This document shows, piece by piece, positions 15,739-25,095 of a stretch of DNA of 64,000 nt. This DNA comes from Eubacterium sp. (GTDB lineage: Bacteria; Bacillota; Clostridia; Lachnospirales; Lachnospiraceae): NCBI GenBank assembly GCA_017406925.1, contig JAFQXO010000002.1, forward strand, positions 49,071 through 113,070. The letters are read 5' to 3'. Made by a program: the position numbers and the translations under genes. The notes beneath the pieces are model-generated. The model was given only the letters and a program-made list of their open reading frames with translations, was not told the DNA's origin and ran no database searches. Every line of letters begins with the position of its first letter. Position 1 is the first letter of the stretch.

Positions 15739-17247
15739 CTAAAATATATTAGCAAGTTCCTCAATCATATCTGTGGCCATCATAGAAGCCTCTGAATATC
15801 TCTCGGCGCAGATATCACCAGCAAGACCATGAACATAAGGTCCTAAGACACTTGCCTCCTTAACATCAACGCCGATTGCAAGAAGTCCAGTCAAAATGCC
15901 CGAAAGTACATCTCCACTTCCAGCCGTAGCCATTCCGCTATTTCCAGTCATATTTACAAATGTATCATCCTCAGTCGCGATAATAGTTCTCGCGTCCTTC
16001 AAAACAACATTTGCACGTGTCTTATAGTTAAAGTCCCTTGCAACCTTTATTAAATCATCTTGAATCTCATCTACTTTCTTTGCAAGCAGTCTGCCCATCT
16101 CTCCAAGATGCGGAGTTACGATAGCTTTTTTGTGTAGTTTCTTTTTAACGGCCGTATGCTCCGCAATACTATTTAATCCGTCAGCATCTATCACGCAAGG
16201 TTTCTTCGATTCGAGAACCGCTTCAACCATAGCCTTCTGAACGTCGCCAACTCCAAGTCCAGGGCCCACGCAAATCACGTCTGCCCAGTTAATGCTAGCC
16301 TCCAAAGACTTTTCATCAAATTGATTAATATCAAATGTATTGAGCACTGCCTCAGGGACAGTCTTCTGAATTATCTCTCTATTTTCTACAGCTGTGAATA
16401 CTCTCACAAGTCCTGCACCTGTTCTGTATGCTGCCTTCGCACACATAGTTGCAGCACCAGCCATATCTCTTGCTCCGGCAATAACTAATACTTTTCCAAA
16501 CGTTCCTTTATTTGAATAGTTAGGTCTACTTGGAATCAAATCTAATTCTTCAAAATCAACTGCGTGTAGCAAATCACCTGCCGACTCAAATACTTTTTCA
16601 GGATATCCAATATCAGCTACAACTACATCACCGCAGTAATCTGCTCCAGGATATAATGCAGTGCCAATCTTGTGTGCACCAAATGTTACTGTATAATCTG
16701 CACGCACAGCCTTACCCATCACTTTACCTGTATCTGCATCTATTCCAGATGCAATATCTACTGAGTAAGTAGTTACTTCACTTGCATTGATGAGTCCAAT
16801 AATTTCAGCATACTTTCCTTCAACATTCTTTGAAAGTCCTACTCCAAATATCGCATCAATCACAATATCGACATCAGTCAAAGCATCTGCCAAAACCACT
16901 CTATTGGTAAGTCCCTTAGAAGGCTGATTGATAAATGGTACTCCCATCTTTTCAAGCATCTTCAACTGAGTTTTATATTCTTCAGTTCCTTTGGAACTCT
17001 GAGCAAGTGCACAAACCTTGACGTTAAAACCGTTTAAATGAAGCATTCTGGCGATAGCCAATCCGTCTGCTCCATTATTGCCGCAGCCTGCGGCAACGAG
17101 GACTGTGTCACTCTCAGCTGTATCCATAACAAAATCTGCAACTGACAAGGCAGCACGCTCCATCAATACTAGAGATGGAATGCCAAACTTAGTCATTGCA
17201 CATTCATCTATTTTCTTGAATCCTGTTCCTGTAACTATATTTTCCAT
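15739..17247 (-). CDS. nnr: Bifunctional NAD(P)H-hydrate repair enzyme
   Basis: Fusion of NAD(P)HX epimerase (YjeF N-domain, residues 1-215, with AAGCGNNGADGLAIARML) and ADP/ATP-dependent dehydratase (YjeF C-domain, about 225-502, with VGPGLG and the ATP-site NSGMATAGSGDVLSGI). It restores NADH and NADPH damaged by hydration. The 502-residue length is normal. It lies 2 bases after rex, so repair of the cofactor is co-expressed with its sensor. Confidence 0.95.
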   Translation of the reverse strand: MENIVTGTGFKKIDECAMTKFGIPSLVLMERAALSVADFVMDTAESDTVLVAAGCGNNGADGLAIARMLHLNGFNVKVCALAQSSKGTEEYKTQLKMLEKMGVPFINQPSKGLTNRVVLADALTDVDIVIDAIFGVGLSKNVEGKYAEIIGLINASEVTTYSVDIASGIDADTGKVMGKAVRADYTVTFGAHKIGTALYPGADYCGDVVVADIGYPEKVFESAGDLLHAVDFEELDLIPSRPNYSNKGTFGKVLVIAGARDMAGAATMCAKAAYRTGAGLVRVFTAVENREIIQKTVPEAVLNTFDINQFDEKSLEASINWADVICVGPGLGVGDVQKAMVEAVLESKKPCVIDADGLNSIAEHTAVKKKLHKKAIVTPHLGEMGRLLAKKVDEIQDDLIKVARDFNYKTRANVVLKDARTIIATEDDTFVNMTGNSGMATAGSGDVLSGILTGLLAIGVDVKEASVLGPYVHGLAGDICAERYSEASMMATDMIEELANIF

Positions 17248-17249
17248 AA

Positions 17250-17894
17250 TTATTCCTCGTTCTTTTGCTGTTTCTGATTTTCAAACAGTCTATATGTCAA
17301 TTTCATTAAACTCTCTGACAAGTGAACGTTTTCCACGATAATATCGTCTGAAAAACTTAGATCTGTGTGAGCAAAGTTCCAGAAAGCCTTAACTCCACAA
17401 TCGATTAACTTTTCTGCAATCTCAGTCGCAGGCTCCTTTGGAAGCGTCAACGCCACAATCTCGACTTTGTTTTCCTTGACGAAGTCATAGAGAGTTTCAA
17501 TATCTCTCACCTCAGCGTCGCCAACTTTCATTCCAACTAGCGCTGGATTCTGATCAAAAAGCGCAACAATATCAAAACCACGGTTCTTAAAGTTTCCGTA
17601 GTTTGCAATCGCTCTTCCAAGGTTTCCAGCACCTACAATCACCATGCTGTGATTCGTGTCTAGGCCCAAAAGCTTACCAATCTCCTCATACAGAGACTGC
17701 ACATTATAACCGTAACCTTGCTGACCAAAGCCACCAAAGTTATTAAAATCCTGTCTAATCTGAGACGCTGTAACATGCATCAGTCTACTAAGTTCCTCCG
17801 AGGAAACTCTCTCAACATTCTGCTGTCTTAATTCATCTAAATATCTGTAATATCTTGGTAATCTAGAGATTACTGCATCAGAAATTTTGTTCAT
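17250..17894 (-). CDS. rex: Redox-sensing transcriptional repressor Rex
   Basis: 214-residue repressor: winged helix (residues 1-80, ISDAVISRLPRYYRYLDEL and SSEELSRLMHVTASQIRQDFNNFG) and a Rossmann domain (GAGNLGRAI near residue 93). It senses the NADH/NAD ratio and controls fermentation genes. An upstream in-frame ATG is open, but the start at 17894 follows AGGAG at 5 bases and gives the family beginning. A palindrome over its own -35 element suggests autoregulation. Confidence 0.95.
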   Translation of the reverse strand: MNKISDAVISRLPRYYRYLDELRQQNVERVSSEELSRLMHVTASQIRQDFNNFGGFGQQGYGYNVQSLYEEIGKLLGLDTNHSMVIVGAGNLGRAIANYGNFKNRGFDIVALFDQNPALVGMKVGDAEVRDIETLYDFVKENKVEIVALTLPKEPATEIAEKLIDCGVKAFWNFAHTDLSFSDDIIVENVHLSESLMKLTYRLFENQKQQKNEE

Positions 17895-17928
17895 AATATC
17901 TCCTAAAATAGTTTTTCTACCGCCCATA

Positions 17929-17968
17929 ATTATAGAAAATATTACAAAGATTGTCAAATTTTAGACAA
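17929..17968 (-). promoter_or_regulatory. rex promoter with Rex-like operator
   Basis: On the minus strand TTGACA (17952-17957) and TATAAT (17929-17934) are 17 bases apart. The 18-base imperfect palindrome TTGTCAAATTTTAGACAA (17951-17968) covers the -35 and matches the outer TTGT/ACAA of the Rex consensus. This would let Rex repress its own operon when NADH is low. Confidence 0.7.
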
Positions 17969-18039
17969 AGTGCAAATGTGCCAAATTTCCTTTATTTATC
18001 GCATTTTTTTGTATTCTATTGCTCCTCTTACATTGCAAT

Positions 18040-18069
18040 TTGACTCTAAATAAATTAAAATAGTACTAT
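18040..18069 (+). promoter_or_regulatory. Promoter of the carbamate kinase gene
   Basis: TTGACT (18040-18045) and TACTAT (18064-18069), 18-base spacer, followed by GGGAG 7 bases before the ATG at 18091. The Rex-like palindrome lies about 70 bases upstream and could act on this promoter only from a distance. Confidence 0.5.
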
Positions 18070-18090
18070 CTTATTTTTAGGGAGAAATTT

Positions 18091-19023
18091 ATGGATAATA
18101 AAAAAATAGTTGTTGCCCTAGGCAGAAATGCATTTAGTGATGTTTTCCCAGAGCAGCAAAAGCGTGTTAAGAAGGCAGCAAAGGCTATCGCTGACCTTGT
18201 AGAGGCTAAATATGATGTGGTTATCACACACTCTAATGGTCCTCAGGTTGGTATGATTCAGACAGCGATGACAGAGTTTTCAAGACTTGACCCTAACCAC
18301 ACTGTTGCCCCTATGTCTATATGTGGAGCAATGAGCCAGGGATATATCGGATATGACCTTCAGAACGCTATACGTACAGAATTACTAGGACGTGGCATTT
18401 ACAAACCTGTAAGTACTGTAATCACACAGGTTCGTGTCGATCCTTTTGATAAGGCCTTCAATGAGCCATCAAAACTTATCGGTCGTCTTATGACTAAGGA
18501 AGAGGCTGATAAGGAAAAAGAAAAAGGAAACTATGTTGAATACCAAGAATCTGATGAAGGATACAGACGTATCATTGCCGCTCCAAAGCCAGTCGATATT
18601 TATGAGATAGATGCTGTTAAGACTTTATCTGATGCTCATCAAGTAGTTATTGCAGCAGGTGGCGGTGGCATCCCAGTTTTAGAACAGAGTACTGAACTAA
18701 AAGGTGCTTCTGCTGTTATCGAGAAAGATTACACAGCAGCTAAACTTGCTGATATGTTAGATGCTTCTACTCTTATGATTCTTACTAGTTCAGAGAACCT
18801 TACTATCGAAAAAGATGGTAAGACTGAAGATATCAAAGACATTTCAGCCAAAGATGCAGACGAGTTGATATCACATGGATACTTTGACCCTATCACTACA
18901 CTTCCTAAAATTGATGCTTCAGTTTCATTTGTCGAAGCAAAGGAAGGACGCACAGCTATCATTGCTAATCTTGAAAATGCTAAGGCTGCGTTAGATGGTA
19001 AGTGTGGAACAAGAATTAGTTAA
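18091..19023 (+). CDS. arcC: Carbamate kinase
   Basis: Amino-acid-kinase-fold enzyme of 310 residues that makes ATP and carbamate from carbamoyl phosphate and ADP. Recognisable segments are VVALGRNAF, THSNGPQVG, MSICGAMSQGYIGYDLQNA, the AAGGGGIPV substrate loop and VIEKDYTAAKLA. It usually closes the arginine deiminase or a purine/allantoin pathway, but no arcA or arcB neighbour is visible here; it is a single gene with its own promoter and terminator. The AAGGGGIPV and ATP-site residues look intact. Confidence 0.95.
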   Translation: MDNKKIVVALGRNAFSDVFPEQQKRVKKAAKAIADLVEAKYDVVITHSNGPQVGMIQTAMTEFSRLDPNHTVAPMSICGAMSQGYIGYDLQNAIRTELLGRGIYKPVSTVITQVRVDPFDKAFNEPSKLIGRLMTKEEADKEKEKGNYVEYQESDEGYRRIIAAPKPVDIYEIDAVKTLSDAHQVVIAAGGGGIPVLEQSTELKGASAVIEKDYTAAKLADMLDASTLMILTSSENLTIEKDGKTEDIKDISAKDADELISHGYFDPITTLPKIDASVSFVEAKEGRTAIIANLENAKAALDGKCGTRIS

Positions 19024-19035
19024 ATTAGTTCATAT

Positions 19036-19072
19036 AAAAAACGGCTACGGTAATAATCCGTAGCCGTTTTTA
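19036..19072. terminator. Bidirectional terminator between arcC and icd
   Basis: AAAAACGGCTACGG and its complement form a 14-base-pair stem (19037-19050 with 19058-19071) around a 7-base loop, flanked by A and T runs. It can terminate both converging transcripts. Confidence 0.93.
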
Positions 19073-19085
19073 TTAATAAATATTA

Positions 19086-20291
19086 TTATTCATTATCAAG
19101 AGTGTTCTTAATAGCCTTTATGAAATCCTCTGTATTTAACTTTTTCTTATTCTCCAAAGTTGAGATTAAGTAAAGATCTCCTGTCATCTCGCCATTCTCG
19201 ATAGTCTTAATACAAGCCCTCTCAAGTTTATCAGCGAAATCACAGAGTTCAGGAATATCATCGAGACTACCTCTTTTTCTCATAGCGCCCGTCCAAGCAA
19301 AAATAGTTGCGATAGGGTTTGTAGATGTCTCTTCACCCTTCAAGTGCTTGTAATAATGACGCTGTACTGTTCCGTGTGCTGCCTCATACTCATAGTTTCC
19401 ATCTGGTGACACAAGAACTGAAGTCATCATTGAAAGTGAACCGTATGCTGTCGCAACCATGTCTGACATAACGTCTCCATCATAGTTCTTACATGCCCAG
19501 ATATATCCACCTTCTGAACGAACTACTCTTGCCACTGCATCATCGATTAATGTGTAGAAGTATTCAATTCCAGTCTCATCAAACTTAGTTTTATATTCTG
19601 CATCAAATACATCCTGGAAAATATCTTTGAATGTATGGTCGTACTTTTTAGAAATTGTATCCTTTGTCGCAAACCATAAATCTTGTTTTGTCTCTAATGC
19701 ATAGTTGAAACAACTCTTAGCAAAGTTTGCAATAGACTCTTCTGTGTTGTGCATGCCCTGAATAATTCCAGCGCCTGTGAAATCGTGAATAGTCTCACGA
19801 GTTTCATTGCCGGAGGCATCAGTATATACTAACTCAGCCTTTCCCTCGCCAGGGATCTTCATTTCAACTCCCTTGTAAACATCGCCGTATGCGTGACGTG
19901 CAATAGTGATAGGCTTTGTCCAGTTTGAAACATAAGGCTCGATACCTTTCACCAAGATAGGTGCACGGAATACTGTACCGTCCAAAATCGCACGGATTGT
20001 TCCGTTAGGGCTAAGCCACATTTTCTTTAAATCATACTCATCCATACGAGCAGCGTTTGGTGTGATAGTCGCGCACTTAACAGCTACGCCATATTTCTTA
20101 GTCGCTTCTGCTGAGTCCACAGTCACCTGATCGTCAGTCTCATTTCTGTACTCAAGTCCTAAGTCATAATATTCAGTCTTCAAATCCACATAAGGCAGAA
20201 TCAATTCGTCTTTAATCATCTGCCAGAGGATACGTGTCATTTCATCTCCGTCCATCTCCACAATCGGAGTGGTCATTTGAATCTTTTCCAT
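19086..20291 (-). CDS. icd: NADP-dependent isocitrate dehydrogenase
   Basis: 401-residue dimeric, eukaryote-like NADP isocitrate dehydrogenase (type II). It opens with [24 protein letters not shown] and carries the KCATITPN and [17 protein letters not shown] segments, the metal-site GDVMSDMVA region and the NADP-site [17 protein letters not shown]. It makes 2-oxoglutarate for glutamate synthesis and NADPH. It lies 9 bases after leuS, so it may be co-transcribed with it. Confidence 0.95.
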   Translation of the reverse strand: MEKIQMTTPIVEMDGDEMTRILWQMIKDELILPYVDLKTEYYDLGLEYRNETDDQVTVDSAEATKKYGVAVKCATITPNAARMDEYDLKKMWLSPNGTIRAILDGTVFRAPILVKGIEPYVSNWTKPITIARHAYGDVYKGVEMKIPGEGKAELVYTDASGNETRETIHDFTGAGIIQGMHNTEESIANFAKSCFNYALETKQDLWFATKDTISKKYDHTFKDIFQDVFDAEYKTKFDETGIEYFYTLIDDAVARVVRSEGGYIWACKNYDGDVMSDMVATAYGSLSMMTSVLVSPDGNYEYEAAHGTVQRHYYKHLKGEETSTNPIATIFAWTGAMRKRGSLDDIPELCDFADKLERACIKTIENGEMTGDLYLISTLENKKKLNTEDFIKAIKNTLDNE

Positions 20292-20300
20292 ATTCCCTCC

Positions 20301-22712
20301 TTATTTCACCACGAAGTTGATGATTCTTCCTGGTACATAAATTTCTTTCACGATGCCTTCAGCCTTGTCTCCCAAAGCCTTCTTGCCTTCGGCAATGGCA
20401 TCGTCTTTCGAAATGTCAGCAGCTACATCAATAACAACTTTTGTCTTGCCATTAATCTGAACTGGAATCTGAACAGTATCTTCCTTCATAAGATTTGGGT
20501 CAGCTACTGGCCACTCGTTATTTTCAAATACACTTCCTTCATTGCCTAGCATCTGCCATATTTCCTCAGTGATATGAGGTGCAAATGGAGCAAGAAGCGT
20601 ATTGAATGTCTGGATTGTTTCTTTATCAACACCACCTGACTTCTTTGCTATATCATTTAAAGTATTGTTGAATTCCATGAAACCTGAAATAACTGTGTTC
20701 AAGCTGAAGTCTTCTAATCTCTTTGTAATAGTGTCAATCAACTGATGGCGTACTCTTATTATTTCATCTGTAGCTTCCACATCGGCCTCGATAGAGTCAA
20801 CTGCAAGCTTCCAGTATTTAGTGATAAATCTGTACACGCCTTCGATGCCTCGCTCGTCCCACTCTGAATCTAATTCAGGTGGTCCTACAAACATCTCGTA
20901 AATTCTTAATGAATCGCAACCATAGTCATTGACGAGGTCATCAGGAGAAACAACGTTACCCTTCGACTTACTCATCTTCGCACCATTCTTTCCGGTAATC
21001 ATACCTTGGTTGAACAACTGCGTGAATGGCTCTTCAAAACCAACTACGCCGATGTCATATAAGAATTTTGTATAGAATCTAGAATAAAGAAGATGAAGAA
21101 CCGCATGTTCTACACCACCGATATACATATCGACTGGGAGATACTTGTCAGCCTTCTCTCTCGACACTAGTTCGTTCTCGTTTTTATTGTCCACATATCT
21201 CAAGAAATACCATGATGATCCGGCCCACTGAGGCATTGTGTTAGTCTCACGCTTAGCTGGTTTGCCACAGCAAGGACATGTAGTGTTCACCCACTCGTCG
21301 ATAGCCGCAAGCGGTGACTCGCCTGTACCTGTTGGCTCATATGATTCAACATCAGGAAGTTCTAATGGAAGCTCTTCCTCTGGAACTGCCACTGGTCCAC
21401 AATCTGGACAGTGAATGATAGGGATTGGCTCACCCCAATATCTCTGGCGTGAGAATACCCAGTCGCGAAGTTTATAATTAACTGTCGCTTTACCGAGTCC
21501 TGCTTCCTCGATCATATGAGGAGCTTTTTCCTTTAATTCGCCGGATTCCATACCATTCCAATCACCGGAATTGATCATCACTCCAGCGGCTTCTGTATAA
21601 GCCTCCTCCATGTTTTCTATTTCTACACCATCCTTCGCAATAACCTGGATGATAGGAATATCAAATTTCTTAGCAAACTCGAAGTCGCGATCGTCGTGTG
21701 CAGGTACACACATGATTGCACCTGTACCGTAGTCAGCCAAAACATAGTCTGAAAGCCAGATAGGAACTTTTGCGTTGTTAAGTGGGTTGATAGCGTAAGC
21801 GCCTGTGAATACACCAGTCTTTTCCTTGGCCTGAAGTCTATCAACTGATGACTTGTTTGCAGCCATCTGTATGTATTCATCTACCTCTGCCTTTTTATCG
21901 TCTGTTACAATCTTACTTGCAAGTTCATGCTCAGGTGCAAGTACCATAAAAGTTGCACCGTAAAGCGTATCTGGACGAGTCGTGTAAACTGTAATCTTCT
22001 CGCTTCCGTCTTCAAGTTCAAAATCAACCTCTGCACCATAAGATTTTCCAATCCAGTCAGTCTGCATCTTCTTAACCTTTTCAGGCCAATCTAGTTGGTC
22101 GAGATCTTTTAACAATCTATCAGCATATGCTGTAATCTTTAGCATCCACTGATTCAAATTCTTTTTAGTAACTTCTGCTCCGCAACGCTCGCAACATCCA
22201 TCTACTACTTCCTCATTGGCAAGGCCAGTCTTACATGATGGACACCAGTTGATAGGCATCTCCTTTTGGTATGCGAGACCTTCCTTAAACATCTTTACGA
22301 AAATCCATTGAGTCCACTTATAGTAATCTGGATCTGTAGTGTTAACTTCCATATCCCAATCATACAAAGCTGCAATCTGCTTGATCTGAGATTTGATACT
22401 TGCGATGTTGTCAGCTGTAGATTTCGCTGGATGAGTTTTCATCTTGATAGCATAGTTCTCTGCTGGCAAGCCAAACGCATCCCATCCCATTGGATGAATG
22501 ATATGGTATCCGTGAAGCATTTTATATCTACTCCAAACATCACTGATTACATAGCCTCTCCAGTGTCCCACATGAAGTCCTGATCCTGATGGATATGGGA
22601 ACATGTCTAGACAATAATACTTAGGCTTCGACCAATCAGTGTTGATTGGATTAGTATCCCACTCTTTTCTCCATTTCTTTTCGATTTCCTTATGATTATA
22701 AGGTGTTGCCAT
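20301..22712 (-). CDS. leuS: Leucyl-tRNA synthetase
   Basis: Class I synthetase of 803 residues. The ATP-site HIGH variant HVGHWRGY is near residue 48 and KMSKSKGN lies in the C-terminal half. The CP1 editing domain and zinc-type pairs (CPSC, CERC and CPDC, CPCC) are visible. The open frame extends 17 codons upstream, but AGGAGG precedes the ATG at 22712 at about 7 bases. No T-box leader is visible in front of it; only 19 bases separate it from the upstream gene. Confidence 0.96.
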   Translation of the reverse strand: MATPYNHKEIEKKWRKEWDTNPINTDWSKPKYYCLDMFPYPSGSGLHVGHWRGYVISDVWSRYKMLHGYHIIHPMGWDAFGLPAENYAIKMKTHPAKSTADNIASIKSQIKQIAALYDWDMEVNTTDPDYYKWTQWIFVKMFKEGLAYQKEMPINWCPSCKTGLANEEVVDGCCERCGAEVTKKNLNQWMLKITAYADRLLKDLDQLDWPEKVKKMQTDWIGKSYGAEVDFELEDGSEKITVYTTRPDTLYGATFMVLAPEHELASKIVTDDKKAEVDEYIQMAANKSSVDRLQAKEKTGVFTGAYAINPLNNAKVPIWLSDYVLADYGTGAIMCVPAHDDRDFEFAKKFDIPIIQVIAKDGVEIENMEEAYTEAAGVMINSGDWNGMESGELKEKAPHMIEEAGLGKATVNYKLRDWVFSRQRYWGEPIPIIHCPDCGPVAVPEEELPLELPDVESYEPTGTGESPLAAIDEWVNTTCPCCGKPAKRETNTMPQWAGSSWYFLRYVDNKNENELVSREKADKYLPVDMYIGGVEHAVLHLLYSRFYTKFLYDIGVVGFEEPFTQLFNQGMITGKNGAKMSKSKGNVVSPDDLVNDYGCDSLRIYEMFVGPPELDSEWDERGIEGVYRFITKYWKLAVDSIEADVEATDEIIRVRHQLIDTITKRLEDFSLNTVISGFMEFNNTLNDIAKKSGGVDKETIQTFNTLLAPFAPHITEEIWQMLGNEGSVFENNEWPVADPNLMKEDTVQIPVQINGKTKVVIDVAADISKDDAIAEGKKALGDKAEGIVKEIYVPGRIINFVVK

Positions 22713-22731
22713 TTCGTTACCTCCTAGGAGT

Positions 22732-24054
22732 TTATAGACCTGCTTCTTGCTCTGCAGTCTCAACCTCTTTGTGTTTCTTTTTCTTCTTGTGTTTTTTCTT
22801 TATGATAAAGTATCTAATACTTGTTGTTATCCTTCTTGTTGTCGGTTTTACAGTAGTTGTATCTTTTGGTGGTTTAATCTTAATCTTACACCACACTTGG
22901 CAGGAGCCAATGTTGCCATCCTTATCAATCGCTTTAATGTTAACCGGAACATAACCTTCTTCTAAATCATGTCTTCCAACTGTCGAAACCTTTATCTTTG
23001 CATCAGTCTCATTACAAACTACATACTTCTTAACTTTCTTTTCGATCTTTTTGACATTTTCTTCAGTGTTCAACACTCTAAAATCGAAAGACTCTTCTGT
23101 AATCGTAAATCTCTGTTTCTTGCAACGTACAATCGGTGGTAATGTATCAATCACTTTAAATACTTGGTCTATCTCAAGTTTCTTTCCCGATTTGGTCATT
23201 CCCGTATAAGTCACCACATAAGAACCTTTTTTCTTAGTGTTGAACTTATCGTATTTCAGCGTGCTTGTGATGTCATTTCCATCATCATCAAGTGCAATTA
23301 GGTTTTTAAGATAATCAAGTATAGTATCTTTCTCAACTGTTACAGTCTCATCACCCTGTACGACAGTACCCTTTTTCATTTTTTTATAAGGGTTTTGTTT
23401 TTCAGGATCTGTTGGATCCCAACCACAGTTTGAACCTCTGGCTACTTTATCAGTATCAACCTTTCCAATCTCATCATTAAACGAGCCCTTAACCACTTCA
23501 ACTATCTCTGCATTTCCACAATGTTTGCTAACCCAGTATGCATCCGCCGCAAGTAGTGTTATATTGGCGCCAGTCGATCGCGACGCGCCAATGCTGTCGT
23601 AAGACTCATCTAACAGATAACTGTTTCCGTGATATGAGTAGTCAGCACTCTGTATAAAACTGTTTTTGCCAAAATGTGTGTTGTACTTGTGCCAACGGCC
23701 ATTTCTTACCCACTTGTATGACTTTGATGTGATGTACTTACCAGGCTTAATGTCCGAAGCCACTGAACATGAAAATGTCTTGACTAACTGCTTATCGTTA
23801 ATATCCGATGTATATTTGTAAATCTGCATGCGCTGCTTAGTCTTATTTACTTTCAATAAGTACTTAAGAGCATCTTTAGACTTAGTGGTCTCTTCTATCG
23901 AATTTTTAACTCCGCTAGTCTGATCTGCTTCATGCTGTACTCTACTATAGATAAACATTAAGACGCCAAAAATAATACCGGCTACAAGCACGATTTCACC
24001 GATAGTTATTAGTATTTCTCTCGTCTTCGGTTTTATCTGTAGCTTTCTAAACAT
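22732..24054 (-). CDS. Membrane-anchored L,D-transpeptidase-like protein lacking the catalytic Cys
   Basis: 440 residues: one N-terminal membrane helix (about 17-37), then a domain (about 62-190) that follows the YkuD L,D-transpeptidase pattern strand by strand (LLKVNKTKQRMQIYK, the GKYITS region, then SIGASRSTGANITLLAADAYWV, EIVEVV). The expected S-H-G-C-I-R catalytic loop reads S-T-G-A-N-I-T, so the active His, Cys and Arg positions are Thr161, Ala163 and Thr166 in my alignment. Two Ig-like or DUF5011-type domains (about 235-300 and 300-390) and a Lys-rich C-terminal tail follow. Likely an extracellular, wall-associated protein with a binding rather than a catalytic role. It is 19 bases upstream of leuS. 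Confidence 0.7.
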   Translation of the reverse strand: MFRKLQIKPKTREILITIGEIVLVAGIIFGVLMFIYSRVQHEADQTSGVKNSIEETTKSKDALKYLLKVNKTKQRMQIYKYTSDINDKQLVKTFSCSVASDIKPGKYITSKSYKWVRNGRWHKYNTHFGKNSFIQSADYSYHGNSYLLDESYDSIGASRSTGANITLLAADAYWVSKHCGNAEIVEVVKGSFNDEIGKVDTDKVARGSNCGWDPTDPEKQNPYKKMKKGTVVQGDETVTVEKDTILDYLKNLIALDDDGNDITSTLKYDKFNTKKKGSYVVTYTGMTKSGKKLEIDQVFKVIDTLPPIVRCKKQRFTITEESFDFRVLNTEENVKKIEKKVKKYVVCNETDAKIKVSTVGRHDLEEGYVPVNIKAIDKDGNIGSCQVWCKIKIKPPKDTTTVKPTTRRITTSIRYFIIKKKHKKKKKHKEVETAEQEAGL

Positions 24055-24085
24055 ACCGTGATATTATACACTATTTCACCCCATA

Positions 24086-24116
24086 AATAAAGCCATCCAA
24101 CAGTGTGGATGGCTTT
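24086..24116 (-). terminator. Terminator of the thiT gene
   Basis: AAAGCCATCC and its complement form a 10-base-pair stem (24089-24098 with 24107-24116), followed on the minus strand by ATTTATG. It lies just after the thiT stop. Confidence 0.82.
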
Positions 24117-24119
24117 AGA

Positions 24120-24926
24120 TTATATGTTTTTCACGCTATTCTTTTTTCTTTTTACGAATGTCATTATCATAAAGCATATAACTGAAATCGCTGCTCCTGC
24201 ACCAATAATTGTCGCAATAATTGCTGGATTTGCATTAGATATATTTTTAAGAACAAATCCATCCTCATTCATCGCAAGACTAAAGATATAAACGAACGCT
24301 GCAACTATCGAAGCCCCAAAGACAACAACAGATGTCAAAATAATTGATACTGTTTCAGATTTAGGTCTTACCTTTAATGTCTCACTCTTGAAATCAAGAC
24401 TGTTTGATAATAAAGCAATCATATAAACTGTAATAATAGTTTCTGGAATCATATATCCAGCATTGTATACAAGCGAATATACTGCAGCCTTTGCATCAGG
24501 TATTAAGAGTCCAGCCCAAACTGTACATCCTGAAATAAAATGGCATACAAATCTTATCACACACAAAATTAACGTTCCAAAAATAAGTACCACATTCTGA
24601 TTCTTTCTCTTTGAAAACAATCCTAAAAATCCCAATAAAGTAAATGGGACGATGTAGTCAAGAAGAACAATTGCCACTCCTGCTTGGATAGATGTAGCAT
24701 AACTCAAATTATTTAAACCTGAGATAATCTGAAGTATCGCGTATACAAAACCTGTTGCAAGTCCCATTCTAAAACCATGTCGATATCCTGCAATCATAAT
24801 AGGCACCATACTAGCGATAGTCACTGTTCCACCCATAGGCATATGCAGTATAGGCAGTATACTAAGCACAAATGCTATCGCAATAAGAATTGCACACTCT
24901 ACCAAACTAACAGTTTTAAATTTCAT
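24120..24926 (-). CDS. thiT: Thiamine transporter ThiT (ECF substrate-binding subunit)
   Basis: 268-residue integral membrane protein with about six helices and the ThiT-type N-terminal half (residues 1-60, then GHRHG-like IAGYRHGFRMGLATGFVYAILQIISGLNNL). ThiT is the S-component that binds thiamine and works with the shared ECF energising module, which is not encoded here. The last 80 residues hold an additional hydrophobic segment (SVVVFGASIVAAFVYIF), longer than Lactococcus ThiT. A TPP riboswitch lies directly upstream, supporting thiamine as substrate. SD AAAGGAGG precedes the ATG. Confidence 0.88.
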   Translation of the reverse strand: MKFKTVSLVECAILIAIAFVLSILPILHMPMGGTVTIASMVPIMIAGYRHGFRMGLATGFVYAILQIISGLNNLSYATSIQAGVAIVLLDYIVPFTLLGFLGLFSKRKNQNVVLIFGTLILCVIRFVCHFISGCTVWAGLLIPDAKAAVYSLVYNAGYMIPETIITVYMIALLSNSLDFKSETLKVRPKSETVSIILTSVVVFGASIVAAFVYIFSLAMNEDGFVLKNISNANPAIIATIIGAGAAISVICFMIMTFVKRKKNSVKNI

Positions 24927-24999
24927 AATAAAAGATCCTCCTTTGATGTTACATCGCCAGAGAACCTGTATGCATGCGCAATAATCTTACGCATAATAT

Positions 25000-25082
25000 A
25001 CGCTTCCTTACGTCGGTACTAACCGAATCAAGTTATGAGGGATGAGATAAAAATCTCTCTCAGCCTAGGCACCCCTAGCGAT
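25000..25082 (-). ncRNA. TPP riboswitch (THI element)
   Basis: The minus strand reads CTAGGGGTGCC-TAGGCTGAGAGAG, then ATCCCTCATAACTTGATTCGGTTAGTACC-GACGTAAGGAAGCG, which carries the conserved GGGGTGC, CTGAGA, CTGAT-like and CGTAAGGAA boxes of the thi element. It starts 14 bases after the HAD stop and ends about 75 bases before thiT. The segment 24930-24999 contains a short ATGCG/CGCAT hairpin before the thiT ribosome site and may be the expression platform. Confidence 0.95.
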
Positions 25083-25095
25083 ATTATTAAATTAG

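Noticed and set aside
17078-17102. TTGCCGCAG/CTGCGGCAA hairpin as a regulatory element
   Set aside because: It lies inside nnr in the AAGCGNNG coding region and is explained by that codon choice.
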